Positions 8,899 to 20,740 of a stretch of DNA of 64,000 nucleotides are shown in pieces. Position numbers and translations under genes: made by a program. The notes under the pieces were generated by a model that did not search any database, was not told the DNA's origin, and worked only from the letters and a program-made list of their open reading frames with translations. How positions within the stretch are numbered: the first letter of the stretch is position 1; each line of letters begins with the position of its first letter. Source of the stretch: Modestobacter sp. VKM Ac-2984. Its GTDB lineage: Bacteria; Actinomycetota; Actinomycetes; Mycobacteriales; Geodermatophilaceae. The stretch spans positions 1-64,000 of the forward strand of contig NZ_JAPVBJ010000010.1 in assembly GCF_026967985.1 (NCBI RefSeq). Direction: 5' to 3'.

Positions 8899-9591
8899 AT
8901 GCCAGCGAACGACAGCGGGGGTGCTCCGCAGTCGCAGACGCTGGACCGCGGCATCCGGGTCCTCGAGCACCTGGCCAGTGCGGGCACCCCGCAGCCGGTG
9001 ACCGAGATCGGCCGTGCCCTGGACCTGCACCGGTCGATCACCTACCGGCTGCTGCGCACGCTGGAGGACCACCAGCTCGTCGAACGCGACCCGCTGGGCC
9101 ACTACGGCCTGGGGCTCGGGATCGCCGCGCTGGCCCGCGGGGTGCGCACGGACCTCAACGCCGCGGCGCTCCCCCGGCTCAACCAGCTGTCCACCGAGCT
9201 GGGCATGACGGCCTTCCTCGTGGTGCGGGCCGGCGACGAGGCCGTGACGGTGACCAGCGTCGAGCCCCAGGACACCCGGGCGCACGTCACCTACCGGCCG
9301 GGCACCCGGCACCCGGTCGGCCGCGGCGCCCCCGGGCTGGCCCTGCTGATGCCGGAGCCACCGGCAGCCGACGACCGGGTGGTGCTCCAGCAGGCGCGGC
9401 GGACCGGCTGGGCCAGCTCGCACGGCGAGGTGATCCCCGGCATCCGGTCGATCGCCGCGCCGGTCCTCGGCCCGGACGGCGGGGCCCGCGCCGCGCTCGC
9501 CGTGGTGTTCGTGGACGGGGACAGCGACGTCGAGCAGATCGGCCGGGCCGTGGTCGCCGCCGCCGGAAAGGTCGCCGCCGTCCTGCGCTGA
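8899..9591 (+). CDS. IclR-family transcriptional regulator of the aromatic cluster
   Basis: This 230-residue regulator starts at ATG 8899 behind AGGGGGA. It has an N-terminal winged helix-turn-helix (LDRGIRVLEHLAS, VTEIGRALDLHRSITYRLLRTLEDH) and a C-terminal IclR effector domain (MTAFLVVRAGDEAVTVTSV, GRGAPGLALLM, IPGIRSIAAPVL). As the last gene of the homogentisate cluster it probably controls that pathway in response to an aromatic acid. A TAGGGT box at 8864-8869 could be its own -10 element. The stop codon overlaps a strong hairpin terminator. Confidence 0.9.
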   Translation: MPANDSGGAPQSQTLDRGIRVLEHLASAGTPQPVTEIGRALDLHRSITYRLLRTLEDHQLVERDPLGHYGLGLGIAALARGVRTDLNAAALPRLNQLSTELGMTAFLVVRAGDEAVTVTSVEPQDTRAHVTYRPGTRHPVGRGAPGLALLMPEPPAADDRVVLQQARRTGWASSHGEVIPGIRSIAAPVLGPDGGARAALAVVFVDGDSDVEQIGRAVVAAAGKVAAVLR

Positions 9592-9618
9592 GGCCCGGCC
9601 GGTTCCCCGGGCCGGGCC

Positions 9619-9620
<2 letters not shown>
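9590..9620. terminator. Bidirectional hairpin terminator
   Basis: Arms GAGGCCCGGCC (9590-9600) and GGCCGGGCCTC (9610-9620) are perfect 11-bp inverted repeats around a 9-nt loop. The hairpin overlaps the stop codons of the convergent iclR-type and uvrA-like genes and should end transcription from both sides. Confidence 0.8.
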
Positions 9621-12030
<2,410 letters not shown>

Positions 12031-12127
12031 GTCTCTCCTCTGCGGCAGGATGCGGTGCGGCGTCGTGGGCAGCGTGCCGCAGATCCACCCGCTGCGGGCC
12101 CCCGCGCGGCTCGCGGGTCCCCGGCGG

Positions 12128-12157
12128 TTGTGGCGCAGGCCACTGCCGGGCTAGCGT
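12128..12157 (+). promoter_or_regulatory. Candidate sigma-A promoter of the ACT-like gene
   Basis: TTGTGG (12128-12133) and TAGCGT (12152-12157) with 18 bp between, about 130 bp upstream of the ATG at 12286. It matches the layout at 2193-2222. Confidence 0.4.
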
Positions 12158-12285
12158 GCTCCTGTGACCGGGCAGCTGATTCCCTGCGGGCCCCTCGGCG
12201 ACTGACCCTCGCGCCGGTGGGTCCGAGGGCACGTCGGTCGAGGTCGCTCCCCCGCTGACCAGGGCCACCCGGCCCGGAGGCACCC

Positions 12286-12582
12286 ATGCCCACCCGTCAC
12301 AGCACCGCCCACGACCCCAGCACCGCCCACGCCGCGGCCGAGCTGCGCGTCGTCGTCACCGACGCGATCGGCCTGCAACGCGTCCTCACCGTGCTGACCG
12401 GACGGCGGCACGGCTTCACCCGCCTGTCGGCCGAGGAGACCACCGACGAGCGGTGGACGATCAGCCTCGACCTGGTCGCCGCCCCCGGCGAGGTCGACCT
12501 GGTGGCCGCCCGGTTGCACCGGCTCCCCTGCGTGCTGACGGTCGACGTCACCCTGGCCGGACGGCTCGCGTCGACCGCGTGA
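12286..12582 (+). CDS. Small ACT-domain-like protein
   Basis: This 98-residue protein starts at ATG 12286 behind CGGAGG. After a low-complexity N-terminus of about 18 residues it reads ELRVVVTDAIGLQRVLTVLTGRR, WTISLDLVA and VDLVAARLHRLPCVLTVDV, the beta-alpha-beta pattern of an ACT domain like that of acetolactate synthase small subunits (IlvM type). ACT domains bind amino acids and regulate partner enzymes. It is convergent with the DAHP synthase gene, so a role in sensing an amino acid is conceivable, but no partner is shown. Confidence 0.65.
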   Translation: MPTRHSTAHDPSTAHAAAELRVVVTDAIGLQRVLTVLTGRRHGFTRLSAEETTDERWTISLDLVAAPGEVDLVAARLHRLPCVLTVDVTLAGRLASTA

Positions 12583-12594
12583 CCCCGCTGCCGG

Positions 12595-13812
12595 TCAGGC
12601 CGCGCGCCGCGCCCGGGACGCCTCCGCCAGCTCCGCCAGCAGCTCCTCGGTGGTGCTGAGGTCGACGCAGGCGTCGGTGACGCTCATGCCGTGCTCCAGG
12701 CGCTCGGGGTGCCGCTGGTCCAGGTCCTGCCGCCCGGCCACGAGGTTGCTCTCGATCATCACCCCGCGGATCGCCTGCTCGCCGCCGGCGACCTGCCCGG
12801 CCAGGTCGTGCACGACGTCGACCTGACGGCGGTGGTCCTTCTGGCTGTTGCCGTGCGACGCGTCGACGACGAGGACCTCCGGCAGGCCGCGGGCGGCCAG
12901 CGCGCGCTTGGTGGCGGCGATGTGCGTGGCCGAGTAGTTGGGGCCGTCCTTGGCGCCGCGCAGGATGACGTGACCGGTGTCGTTGCCGCTCGTGGAGAGC
13001 TGGGCGCTCACGCCGTGGTGGTCCACGCCGAGGAACTGGTGCGGCGCCCGCGCGGTCAGCACGGCCTGGATCGCCACGTCGATGCTGCCCTCCGGGGAGT
13101 TCTTGAAGCCGACGACGGAGGAGAAGCCGGACACCCGCTCCCGGGCGGTCTGGTCGGTGACGTTGCGGGCCCCGACGCCGTTGTAGGTGACCAGCCCGTC
13201 GACGTACTGCGGGGTGAGCGCGTTCAGCGGCTCGGCGGCCACCGGGACCCCCAGGGCAGTGATCGCGCCCATCAGCATCCGGGTGGCGACGAGGCCGACG
13301 CTGATCCGGCTGGAGCCGTCCAGGAACGGGTCGTAGGCGAACCCCTTCCAGTCCACCTCGGTCCGCGGCTTCTCGGTGTAGGTCCGCATCAGGATCTCCA
13401 GGTCCGCGCCGTGCCGCGCGCGCATCCGGGCGAGGAAGGCGGCGTACTCCAGGGCGGCGGCCGGGTCGTGGATCGAGCAGGGACCGGCGATGACGGCCAG
13501 CCGGTCGTCGGCGCCGCCGACGATGGCCGCCGTGACGCGACGCGCGTCCCGGGTGGTGGCGGCCGACTCCGCCGACAGCGGGACGACGGTCGCCACCGCA
13601 GCCGGGGTGACGACGACGCTCAGGCCGGTGATCCGGGCGTTCCCCAGGTCGCTCACGTCGACGTCCGGCGCCGGCCCGGCACCCAGTCGCTGCTGCACCC
13701 CGGGCAGCAGTTCGGTCAGTGCGGCGTCGATCTGGGCGTTCACCCGGGTCTGGACGTCGAGCAGCGCATCGGCGATCCGCGTGGCCTCGTCCAGCAACTG
13801 GTCAGCCGGCAT
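12595..13812 (-). CDS. aroG: 3-deoxy-7-phosphoheptulonate synthase, class I
   Basis: This 405-residue DAHP synthase condenses PEP with erythrose 4-phosphate, the first step of the shikimate pathway. The ATG at 13812 follows GGAGGAG. Class I (AroF/G/H) motifs are clear: LAVIAGPCSIHDPAAALEYA, MRTYTEKPRTEVDWKG, PVAAEPLNALTPQY, GFKNSPEGSIDVAIQA, ILRGAKDGPNY, VDASHGNSQKDHRRQ and GVMIESNLVAGRQ. It is longer than E. coli AroG (350 residues) because of an N-terminal helix-rich extension. Actinobacteria usually rely on the class II enzyme, so this is probably an additional isoenzyme. It lies near ppsA, which makes its substrate PEP. Confidence 0.93.
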   Translation of the reverse strand: MPADQLLDEATRIADALLDVQTRVNAQIDAALTELLPGVQQRLGAGPAPDVDVSDLGNARITGLSVVVTPAAVATVVPLSAESAATTRDARRVTAAIVGGADDRLAVIAGPCSIHDPAAALEYAAFLARMRARHGADLEILMRTYTEKPRTEVDWKGFAYDPFLDGSSRISVGLVATRMLMGAITALGVPVAAEPLNALTPQYVDGLVTYNGVGARNVTDQTARERVSGFSSVVGFKNSPEGSIDVAIQAVLTARAPHQFLGVDHHGVSAQLSTSGNDTGHVILRGAKDGPNYSATHIAATKRALAARGLPEVLVVDASHGNSQKDHRRQVDVVHDLAGQVAGGEQAIRGVMIESNLVAGRQDLDQRHPERLEHGMSVTDACVDLSTTEELLAELAEASRARRAA

Positions 13813-14052
13813 GGGGGTCTCCTCCGTCGTTCCGATCAGCCAGCACCCCGGGCGGGGCCGCGCCCGCACCCAGCGAGGCTGACGGGCACAGCATCTCGGA
13901 ACGGGGGTGCACGCGTCGTCGCGGGGTGCCGGACCGACCAGCGGGAACGCTGCACCGAGGCTCCTGCACCCACCGGGAGCGCAGCCGGCGCTCGCCGGAT
14001 CGGCACGCCCCCACGACCCGCGCCGACCCGTCCGGCGTGGAAGGCTCGGCCC

Positions 14053-16272
14053 ATGACCCCAGGGGTGTGCGGAGGGCACGCCGTGCAGTCGCTGTTCCAG
14101 CCGATCGTCGACCTGTCCGACGGCGCGCTGGTGGCCGTGGAGGCGCTGTCCCGGGGCGGGGCCGGGGCGCCGGAGTCCCCGACCGAGCTGTTCGCGGCCG
14201 CCGCGGCAGCCGGGACGACCGCCGCGCTGGACACCGCCTGCCTGCGCGCCGCGCTGTGCGGGATGGCGACGGCGGCCGAGCCGACGACGCTCTTCGTGAA
14301 CATCGAGCCGGCGACGCTGTCCACGCTGTCCTGCGCCGACCTGGCCGAGCTCGAGGAACTGACCCCGGCCGGGGTGCAGGTGGTCCTGGAGGTGACCGAG
14401 CGGGACCTCCTCGAGCGCCCCGCCGACCTCGTCCGCGGCGTGCGGGGCGCCCGCGCCATCGGCTGGCGGGTGGCGCTGGACGACGTCGGCGCCGAGCCGG
14501 CCGGGCTCGCGCTGGTGTCGTTCCTGCGGCCGGACGTGATCAAGCTGGACCTGGCGCTGGTGCGCGGGCACACCAGCCTGCAGGCGGCCGCGGTGGTCAA
14601 CGCCGTGCGCGCCGACGCCGAGCGCTCCGGTGCGCTCATCCTGGCCGAGGGGATCGAGACCGAGGAGCACCTGGACCGTGCGCTCGCGATGGGCGCGCAC
14701 CTCGGGCAGGGCTGGATGTTCGGCCGTCCCGGGGAGCTGCCGGCCACCGGCATGCGCGCCCTGCCGCTGCGGCCGCTCCCTCCTGCGCACGGTGCCGGGG
14801 TGACCGGTCCGGTGACCCCGTTCGCCGTCCTCACCGCGGCCTCGGCCCCGCAGCGGGCCGGGCTGGCGCTGCTGGCCTCGATGACCCGGCAGGTCGAGCG
14901 CCAGGCCCTGCTGCTGGACGAGCAGACCGTGGTCCTCGCGAACTTCCAGCACGCCGAGCTGATGAGCGCGCGCACCCGCCGCCGGTACGAGACGCTCGGC
15001 CGGCTCACCGCACTGACCGCGGTGACCGGCGCGGGGATGCCCGACGAGCCCGCGCCGGGCGTGGTGGGCACCGCACTGGACGCGGACGACCTGCTGAACG
15101 ACGAGTGGGTCGTGACCGTGGTGAGCCCGCACTTCGCGGCCGCGCTGGCCGCCCGCGAGGTCCCGGAGGACGGTCGCGGCGACCGGACCGGGGCGGGTGC
15201 CGCCGGTCGCCGGCTCGACTACGTGCTCACCTACGACCGGACGCGGGTGCTCGAGGCGGCCGGGCTGCTGCTGGAGAAGACCCGTCCGGCGGCCACCGGG
15301 ACGGCCCCGGCGCCGCGCCCGGCACCGGCCGCCGCCCCCGTCCCACGGGTCACCGAGACCGAGCTGCCGGATCTGATGCTGCGAGCCGTGTCGGTCGCGC
15401 GCAACGGCGTCGTCATCGCCGACGCCCGCCGCCACGACCAGCCCCTGGTCTACGCGAACGCCGCGTTCCTGCGGATGACCGGCTACCGGGAGGCGGAGGT
15501 GCTCGGCCGCAACTGCCGCTTCCTGCAGGGGCCGGACACCGACCGGAACCAGGTGCACCCGATCGGGCGGCGGTTGCTCGCCGGCCGGGAGGTCGACGCC
15601 GTCCTGCTGAACTACCGGCGGGACGGATCGGCGTTCTGGAACGAGATGCACATCAGCGCCGTCCGGGACGCCCACGGCGAGGTCACGCACCTCATCGGCA
15701 GCCAGTTCGACGTGACCGCACGGGTCGACCGGGAGCGACGGACGGCGTACCTCGCCCACCACGACGAGCTCACCGGGCTCCCCAACCGGGCGCACGTCCT
15801 GGAGCACCTGAACCTGGAGCTGCGCCGCGCCCGGCGCAGCGGCGGGAGCGTGGCGGCGGTGCTGCTGGATCTCGACGACTTCAAGGCGGTCAACGACCGC
15901 TTCGGCCACGCCGTCGGCGACGCCGCACTCGTCGGGGCGGCCGCACGCCTGCGCGCGGCCGTCCGCGCCGGCGACCTGCTGGGCCGGCTGGGCGGCGACG
16001 AGTTCCTGGTGGTCCTCGCCGGGCTCCCCGGCCTCGTCCACCCGGACGAGGTCGGCCGCCCCACCGCCGAGGAGACGGTGCGCCGGGTCCAGGAGCACTT
16101 GCGGGCCGCCCTCGAGACACCGCTCCAGCTGCCCGGGGCGGTGCTGCGGATCGGCGCCAGCTCCGGCGCCGCGGTCTTCCCCGTCGACGCCGACGAACCG
16201 GCATCGCTGCTCGCCTGCGCGGACGCCGCCATGTACCGGACCAAGCGCGGGCCGGCGCACCGCCGGGACTGA
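14053..16272 (+). CDS. EAL-DICT-LOV-GGDEF cyclic di-GMP protein with a blue-light sensor domain
   Basis: This 739-residue protein has an N-terminal EAL phosphodiesterase domain (about residues 10-235; E30-A-L, NIEPATL, LEVTERDLLE, LDDVG, IKLD, AEGIET, GQGWMFGRP). A DICT-like sensory segment follows (about 265-400; LANFQHAELMSARTRRRYE). Next comes a PAS domain of LOV type (about 430-560) with the signature GRNCRFLQGPDTD, whose Cys488 is the FMN-adduct cysteine, and NYRRDGSAFWNEMHIS. Last is a GGDEF cyclase (about 565-735) with LGGDEF at 646-651 and an RxxD inhibitory site (R638-D641). It should set cyclic di-GMP levels in response to blue light. Order is unusual because EAL is N-terminal. Which activity dominates is unknown. 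Confidence 0.9.
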   Translation: MTPGVCGGHAVQSLFQPIVDLSDGALVAVEALSRGGAGAPESPTELFAAAAAAGTTAALDTACLRAALCGMATAAEPTTLFVNIEPATLSTLSCADLAELEELTPAGVQVVLEVTERDLLERPADLVRGVRGARAIGWRVALDDVGAEPAGLALVSFLRPDVIKLDLALVRGHTSLQAAAVVNAVRADAERSGALILAEGIETEEHLDRALAMGAHLGQGWMFGRPGELPATGMRALPLRPLPPAHGAGVTGPVTPFAVLTAASAPQRAGLALLASMTRQVERQALLLDEQTVVLANFQHAELMSARTRRRYETLGRLTALTAVTGAGMPDEPAPGVVGTALDADDLLNDEWVVTVVSPHFAAALAAREVPEDGRGDRTGAGAAGRRLDYVLTYDRTRVLEAAGLLLEKTRPAATGTAPAPRPAPAAAPVPRVTETELPDLMLRAVSVARNGVVIADARRHDQPLVYANAAFLRMTGYREAEVLGRNCRFLQGPDTDRNQVHPIGRRLLAGREVDAVLLNYRRDGSAFWNEMHISAVRDAHGEVTHLIGSQFDVTARVDRERRTAYLAHHDELTGLPNRAHVLEHLNLELRRARRSGGSVAAVLLDLDDFKAVNDRFGHAVGDAALVGAAARLRAAVRAGDLLGRLGGDEFLVVLAGLPGLVHPDEVGRPTAEETVRRVQEHLRAALETPLQLPGAVLRIGASSGAAVFPVDADEPASLLACADAAMYRTKRGPAHRRD

Positions 16273-16342
16273 GGCCCGCGCCCCAGCGGCCGGGGTCGGC
16301 GGTCGCCAGGCGCGTCACCTCCCGCGCCGCGGGCGGTGTCCG

Positions 16343-16360
16343 CGGCCTGCCGTCAGGCCG
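16343..16360. terminator. Hairpin between convergent EAL/GGDEF and ppsA genes
   Basis: CGGCCTG (16343-16349) and CAGGCCG (16354-16360) form a perfect 7-bp stem with a 4-nt loop that overlaps the ppsA stop codon. It is a likely terminator, more weakly supported than the one at 9590. Confidence 0.5.
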
Positions 16361-18800
16361 GGCGGGAGGTCCTGGCCAGGTGCAGCCAGGTGTCGACAAC
16401 GGTGTCCGGGTTCAGCGACATCGACTCGATCCCCTGGGCCACGAGCCACTCGGCCAGGTCGGGGTGGTCACTGGGGCCCTGACCGCAGATGCCGACGTAC
16501 TTGCCCCGTTCCAGGCAGGCCTTGATCGCCATCTCCAGCACGGCGAGGACGGCCGGGTTGCGCTCGTCGAAGCTGCCGGCCACCAGGCTGGAGTCCCGGT
16601 CCAGGCCCAGCACCAGCTGGGTCATGTCGTTGGAGCCGATGGAGAACCCGTCGACGTGGTCGAGGAACTCGTGCGCCAGCAGCGCGTTGGACGGCAGCTC
16701 GCACATCATCACCACCGACAGGTCGTTCTCCCCGCGGCGCAGGCCGTGCTCGCCGAGCAGGCGCACCACGCCCTCGATCTCCGCCACGGTCCGGACGAAC
16801 GGGATCATGATCTTGACGTTGGTCAGCCCCATCTCGTCCCGCACGTACCGCAACGCCTCGCACTCCATCGCGAAGCAGTCGGCGAAGTCGGCCGACAGGT
16901 ACCGCGACGCCCCGCGGTAGCCCAGCATCGGGTTCTCCTCGTGCGGCTCGTAGCGCTCCCCGCCGAGCAGGTTGGCGTACTCGTTCGACTTGAAGTCGCT
17001 CATCCGCACGATCACCGGCTCGGGCGCGAACGCCGCGGCGATCATCGAGACACCCTCGGCGACGCGCTGCACGAAGAAGTCCCGCGCCGAGGGGTAGGCG
17101 ACGATCCGTTCCTCGATCTGCGCCTTCAGCTCCGGCTCGAGGGTCTCCAGCTCCAGCAGCGCACGCGGGTGGATGCCGATCTGCCGGTTGATGACGAACT
17201 CCAGCCGGGCCAGCCCGACGCCGGCGTGCGGCAGCCGGGAGAACGCGAAGGCCTGCTCCGGCGTCCCGACGTTCATCATGATCTTGGTGGGGATCTGCGG
17301 CATCGCGTCCAGCTCGGTCTCGGCCACCTCGAAGCCCACCTCGCCGGCGTAGACCAGGCCGGTGTCGCCCTCGGCGCAGGAGACGGTGACCGGGTCGCCG
17401 TCGCGCAGCGCCCGGGTGGCGGTGCCGGTGCCGACGACGGCGGGGATGCCGAGCTCGCGGGCGATGATCGCCGCGTGGCAGGTGCGCCCGCCGCGGTTGG
17501 TCACGATCGCCGAGGCCCGCTTCATGATCGGTTCCCAGTCCGGGTCGGTCATGTCGGCGACCAGCACGTCGCCGGGGGTGAAGGAGTCCATCTCGTCGAT
17601 GTCGGTGAGCACCCGGACCACGCCCGCACCGATCTTCTGCCCGATCGCCCGGCCCTCGACCACGACGTCCCCGGTGCCGGTGAGCCGGTAGCGCTCGGAG
17701 GTGTTCCCGGAGCGCGACTGCACCGTCTCCGGGCGGGCCTGCAGGATCATCAGCTGCCCGGTCAGGCCGTCCTTGCCCCACTCGATGTCCATCGGCCGGC
17801 CGTAGTGCTCCTCGATCTTCAGCGCCTGGCGGGCCAGCTCGTGCACCTCGTCGTCGGTGAGCGACAGCTTCCGGCGGTCGGCGGGGTCGACGTCGACGAA
17901 CTCCGTCGTCCGGCCCACCTCGGCGGAGTCGGTGTAGACCATCTTGGTGGCCTTCTCCCCCACACCGCGCTTGAGGACGGCGGGGCGCCCGGCGCGCAGG
18001 GCGGGCTTGTAGACGTAGAACTCGTCCGGGTTGACCGCGCCCTGCACCACGCCCTCCCCCAGCCCGTAGGCCGACGTGATGAAGACGGCGTCCCGGAAAC
18101 CGGACTCGGTGTCCATCGTGAACAGCACGCCCGAGGCCCCGACGTCGGAGCGCACCATCCGCTGCACGCCCGCCGACAGCGACACCGACTCGTGGTCGAA
18201 GCCGTGGTGCACCCGGTAGGCGATCGCCCGGTCGTTGTAGAGCGAGGCGTAGACCTCCCGGACCGCCTGCAGCACCGCGTCGATCCCCCGCACGTTGAGG
18301 AAGGTCTCCTGCTGGCCGGCGAAGGAGGCGTCGGGCAGGTCCTCGGCGGTGGCGCTGGAGCGCACCGCGAAGGAGGCCTCGGCGTCGTCGCCGGCGAGCC
18401 GGGAGTACGCGGCCCGGATGTCGGCCTCCAGCGCCGGCGGGAACGGCTGGGAGACCACCTCCCGGCGGATCTCCGTGCCGGCGGCGGACAGCGCCCGGAC
18501 GTCGTCGGTGTCCAGCGTGCGCAGCCGCTCGGCGATCCGGGCCGCCAGCCCGGTGTCGCCGAGGAAGCGCTGGTAGGCCGCGGCCGTGGTGGCGAAACCG
18601 TCCGGGACGCTGACCCCGGCGTCGGCCAGGTTCGAGATCATCTCCCCCAGCGAGGCGTTCTTCCCGCCCACGACCTCCAGGTCGCCGAGGCCGAGCTCGG
18701 CGAACCAGCGGACGTTGTCGGCCTCGTCCCCGTCGCCTCCCGGGGTGTTGCCGTTCGGGGTGCTGCCGGCCGGTGCCTCGGATGCGGTGTCGGTGCTCAT
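16353..18800 (-). CDS. ppsA: Phosphoenolpyruvate synthase
   Basis: This 815-residue enzyme (pyruvate, water dikinase) makes PEP from pyruvate, ATP and water in gluconeogenesis. It has the ATP-grasp domain ([33 protein letters not shown]), the phosphohistidine swivel domain with active-site His in [17 protein letters not shown], and the PEP-utilising TIM barrel ending in [19 protein letters not shown] with catalytic Cys in [11 protein letters not shown]. An N-terminal extension of about 28 residues is low complexity. The start overlaps the ppsR stop (ATGA), so the two are coupled. Next to the serine-to-pyruvate genes it gives a route from betaine carbon to sugars. Confidence 0.95.
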   Translation of the reverse strand: MSTDTASEAPAGSTPNGNTPGGDGDEADNVRWFAELGLGDLEVVGGKNASLGEMISNLADAGVSVPDGFATTAAAYQRFLGDTGLAARIAERLRTLDTDDVRALSAAGTEIRREVVSQPFPPALEADIRAAYSRLAGDDAEASFAVRSSATAEDLPDASFAGQQETFLNVRGIDAVLQAVREVYASLYNDRAIAYRVHHGFDHESVSLSAGVQRMVRSDVGASGVLFTMDTESGFRDAVFITSAYGLGEGVVQGAVNPDEFYVYKPALRAGRPAVLKRGVGEKATKMVYTDSAEVGRTTEFVDVDPADRRKLSLTDDEVHELARQALKIEEHYGRPMDIEWGKDGLTGQLMILQARPETVQSRSGNTSERYRLTGTGDVVVEGRAIGQKIGAGVVRVLTDIDEMDSFTPGDVLVADMTDPDWEPIMKRASAIVTNRGGRTCHAAIIARELGIPAVVGTGTATRALRDGDPVTVSCAEGDTGLVYAGEVGFEVAETELDAMPQIPTKIMMNVGTPEQAFAFSRLPHAGVGLARLEFVINRQIGIHPRALLELETLEPELKAQIEERIVAYPSARDFFVQRVAEGVSMIAAAFAPEPVIVRMSDFKSNEYANLLGGERYEPHEENPMLGYRGASRYLSADFADCFAMECEALRYVRDEMGLTNVKIMIPFVRTVAEIEGVVRLLGEHGLRRGENDLSVVMMCELPSNALLAHEFLDHVDGFSIGSNDMTQLVLGLDRDSSLVAGSFDERNPAVLAVLEMAIKACLERGKYVGICGQGPSDHPDLAEWLVAQGIESMSLNPDTVVDTWLHLARTSRPA

Positions 18801-19702
18801 GGTCGGGGGGTCCTTCCTCGGCGGAGGTCGTGGCCGGACATCGAGGGCACGCCGGAGCTGCGCCGTTGCCGGGCCAGGGTCTGGATCACCACGGCGGCGA
18901 TCTCCTCGACGGAGGCCGCCGAGGTGTCGACCGTGGGCAGGGAGTGGGTCTCGTACATCGCCGTCGCCCGGCGCAGCTCGTAGCGGCACTGGTCCTCCGA
19001 CGCGTACCGCGAGTCCGGGCGCCGTTCCTGGCGGACCCGGCTGAGCCGGGTGACCGTGGTGGTCAGCCCGAAGCACCGGTCCCGGAGGTCCTTCACCGGG
19101 CGGGGCAGGTCGGTGGTCTCCAGGTCCTCGTCGACCAGCGGGTAGTTGGCCACGAACAGGCCGTGCTGCAGCGCCAGGTACATCGCCGTCGGCGTCTTCC
19201 CGCACCGGGACGGCGCGAGCAGGACGACGTCGGCCCGGTCCAGCCCGCGGGGGCTCAGCCCGTCGTCGTGCTCGATGGCGAACTCGATCGCCGCCATCCG
19301 GCTGTTGTACCGCCGGACGTCGCCGACCCCGTGCAGCCGCCGGGCCTCCCGCAGCCCGCGGGTGCCCAGCTGCTCCTCGACCCGGCCCATGTGGATGCCG
19401 AAGAAGTCGATGATCGGGGCCTTGGTCTTCAGCAGCTCCTCGCGCACCTCGTCGACGGCGGCGGTGGTGAACACCAGCGGGGTGACCGGCCCGTCCATGG
19501 CATCGTCGAGCTGGGCCACCACCTCGCGCGCCTCCTCGACCGAGGAGATGAACGGGACGAGGGTGCGCTCGAAGTGCACGTCGGGGAACTGGATGAGCAG
19601 CGCGTTGCCCATCGTCTCCGCGCTGATCCCGGTGCTGTCGGACAGGAAGAACACCGGGACGACGGCGTCCGCGTCCCGGTCGCCGGGCGGGGCACCGCTC
19701 AC
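18797..19702 (-). CDS. ppsR: PEP synthase regulatory protein (bifunctional kinase/pyrophosphorylase, DUF299)
   Basis: This 301-residue protein belongs to the family that inactivates PEP synthase by ADP-dependent phosphorylation near the catalytic histidine and reactivates it by Pi-dependent dephosphorylation. Family motifs are [21 protein letters not shown] at the N-terminus, [16 protein letters not shown], and a P-loop [18 protein letters not shown]; the last has Cys-Gly where proteobacterial members have Thr-Ser. The GTG start at 19702 lacks a good ribosome-binding site, so the exact start is uncertain. It overlaps ppsA by 4 bp, which supports dedicated control of that enzyme. Confidence 0.92.
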   Translation of the reverse strand: MSGAPPGDRDADAVVPVFFLSDSTGISAETMGNALLIQFPDVHFERTLVPFISSVEEAREVVAQLDDAMDGPVTPLVFTTAAVDEVREELLKTKAPIIDFFGIHMGRVEEQLGTRGLREARRLHGVGDVRRYNSRMAAIEFAIEHDDGLSPRGLDRADVVLLAPSRCGKTPTAMYLALQHGLFVANYPLVDEDLETTDLPRPVKDLRDRCFGLTTTVTRLSRVRQERRPDSRYASEDQCRYELRRATAMYETHSLPTVDTSAASVEEIAAVVIQTLARQRRSSGVPSMSGHDLRRGRTPRP

Positions 19703-19881
19703 CGGGCGGCCACGGGGCGGTCACCGGCAGGGGGCCCCGGCAGGTCAGGCGTCATGCAGCACCTCTGGTCTTCCGCGTCGTTGCAGAGAAGAGCGAGCTC
19801 TCCGGTGAGCATCCCCCGTCAGCTGCCTCGCGCGCACCTGCTGTGGCCCCCGCTCCTACCGCGGGTGCCGCAGGACCCCGG

Positions 19882-20730
19882 TCAACGGAAGACGACGGTG
19901 CTGTTCCCGTTCAGCAGCACGCGCCGCTCGCTGTGCCAGCGCACCGCGCGGGAGAGCGCCAGGGCCTCGGCGTCCTGTCCGACGGTGGCCAGTCCTCGCG
20001 GGTCGTACGTGTGGTCGATCCGGATCACCTCCTGCTCGATGATCGGGCCCTCGTCCAGGTCGGCCGTGACGTAGTGGGCAGTCGCGCCCACGAGCTTGAC
20101 GCCCCGGTCGAAGGCCTGGTGGTAGGGCTTGGCGCCCTTGAAGCCCGGCAGGAACGAGTGGTGGATGTTGATCGCCCGACCGTGCAGGGCGGCGGAGGTC
20201 TCGTCGGAGAGGATCTGCATGTAGCGGGCCAGGACGACCAGGTCGGCCCGGTGCTCGTCGACGAGCTCGAGCAGCCGCGCCTCGGCCTCCCGCCGGGTCA
20301 CCGGCGTGACGGGGACGTGCACGAACGGCAGACCGGCCGCCTCCGCCATCGGGCGCAGGTCCTCGTGGTTGGAGACCACGGCGACGAGTTCGGCGCCGAG
20401 GCTGCCGGCCCGCCAGCGGAAGATCAGGTCGTTGAGGCAGTGGCCGAGCTTGGACACCAGGACGAGCACCCGCTGCTTCTTGCCCCCGGCCATCTGGTAG
20501 GTCATGCCGAAGTCGTCGGCGACCGCCTGGAACCCCTCCGCCAGGCGGTCGGCGTCGGTGGCCTCGGTGCACACGAACTCGGTGCGCAGGAACAGCTGCC
20601 CGCGGGCGGGGTCGTCGAACTGCTGGTGCTCGACGATGTCGCAGCCGTGCGCGAACAGGAACGAGGTCACCGCGTGCACGATGCCCGGACGTTCCGGGCA
20701 GCTCAGCGTGAGGGTGAAGGGATCGGACAT
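19882..20730 (-). CDS. purU: Formyltetrahydrofolate deformylase
   Basis: This 282-residue enzyme hydrolyses 10-formyl-THF to formate and THF. An N-terminal ACT domain (LTLSCPERPGIVHAVTSFLFAHGCDI) is followed by a formyltransferase-like domain with VLVLVSKLGHCLNDLIFRW, the catalytic segment INIHHSFLPGFKGAKPYHQA and VGATAHYVTADLDEGPIIEQ. The start follows GAGGAGG. It is 10 bp downstream of sdaA in the same operon. In the betaine/sarcosine pathway it regenerates free THF, which the dimethylglycine and sarcosine oxidases need as methylene acceptor; this grouping matches the known Arthrobacter clusters. Confidence 0.94.
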   Translation of the reverse strand: MSDPFTLTLSCPERPGIVHAVTSFLFAHGCDIVEHQQFDDPARGQLFLRTEFVCTEATDADRLAEGFQAVADDFGMTYQMAGGKKQRVLVLVSKLGHCLNDLIFRWRAGSLGAELVAVVSNHEDLRPMAEAAGLPFVHVPVTPVTRREAEARLLELVDEHRADLVVLARYMQILSDETSAALHGRAINIHHSFLPGFKGAKPYHQAFDRGVKLVGATAHYVTADLDEGPIIEQEVIRIDHTYDPRGLATVGQDAEALALSRAVRWHSERRVLLNGNSTVVFR

Positions 20731-20740
20731 GGGTGCCTCC

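Noticed and set aside
12691-16272. Very long open frames running through several genes on one or both strands (for example 12595-16260 reverse, 9643-12258 forward, 28456-32712 reverse)
   Set aside because: At this GC content stops are rare in all frames. The conserved motifs sit in a single frame per gene; the extra parts are Arg/Pro/Ala-rich noise. I used only the sections with family motifs.
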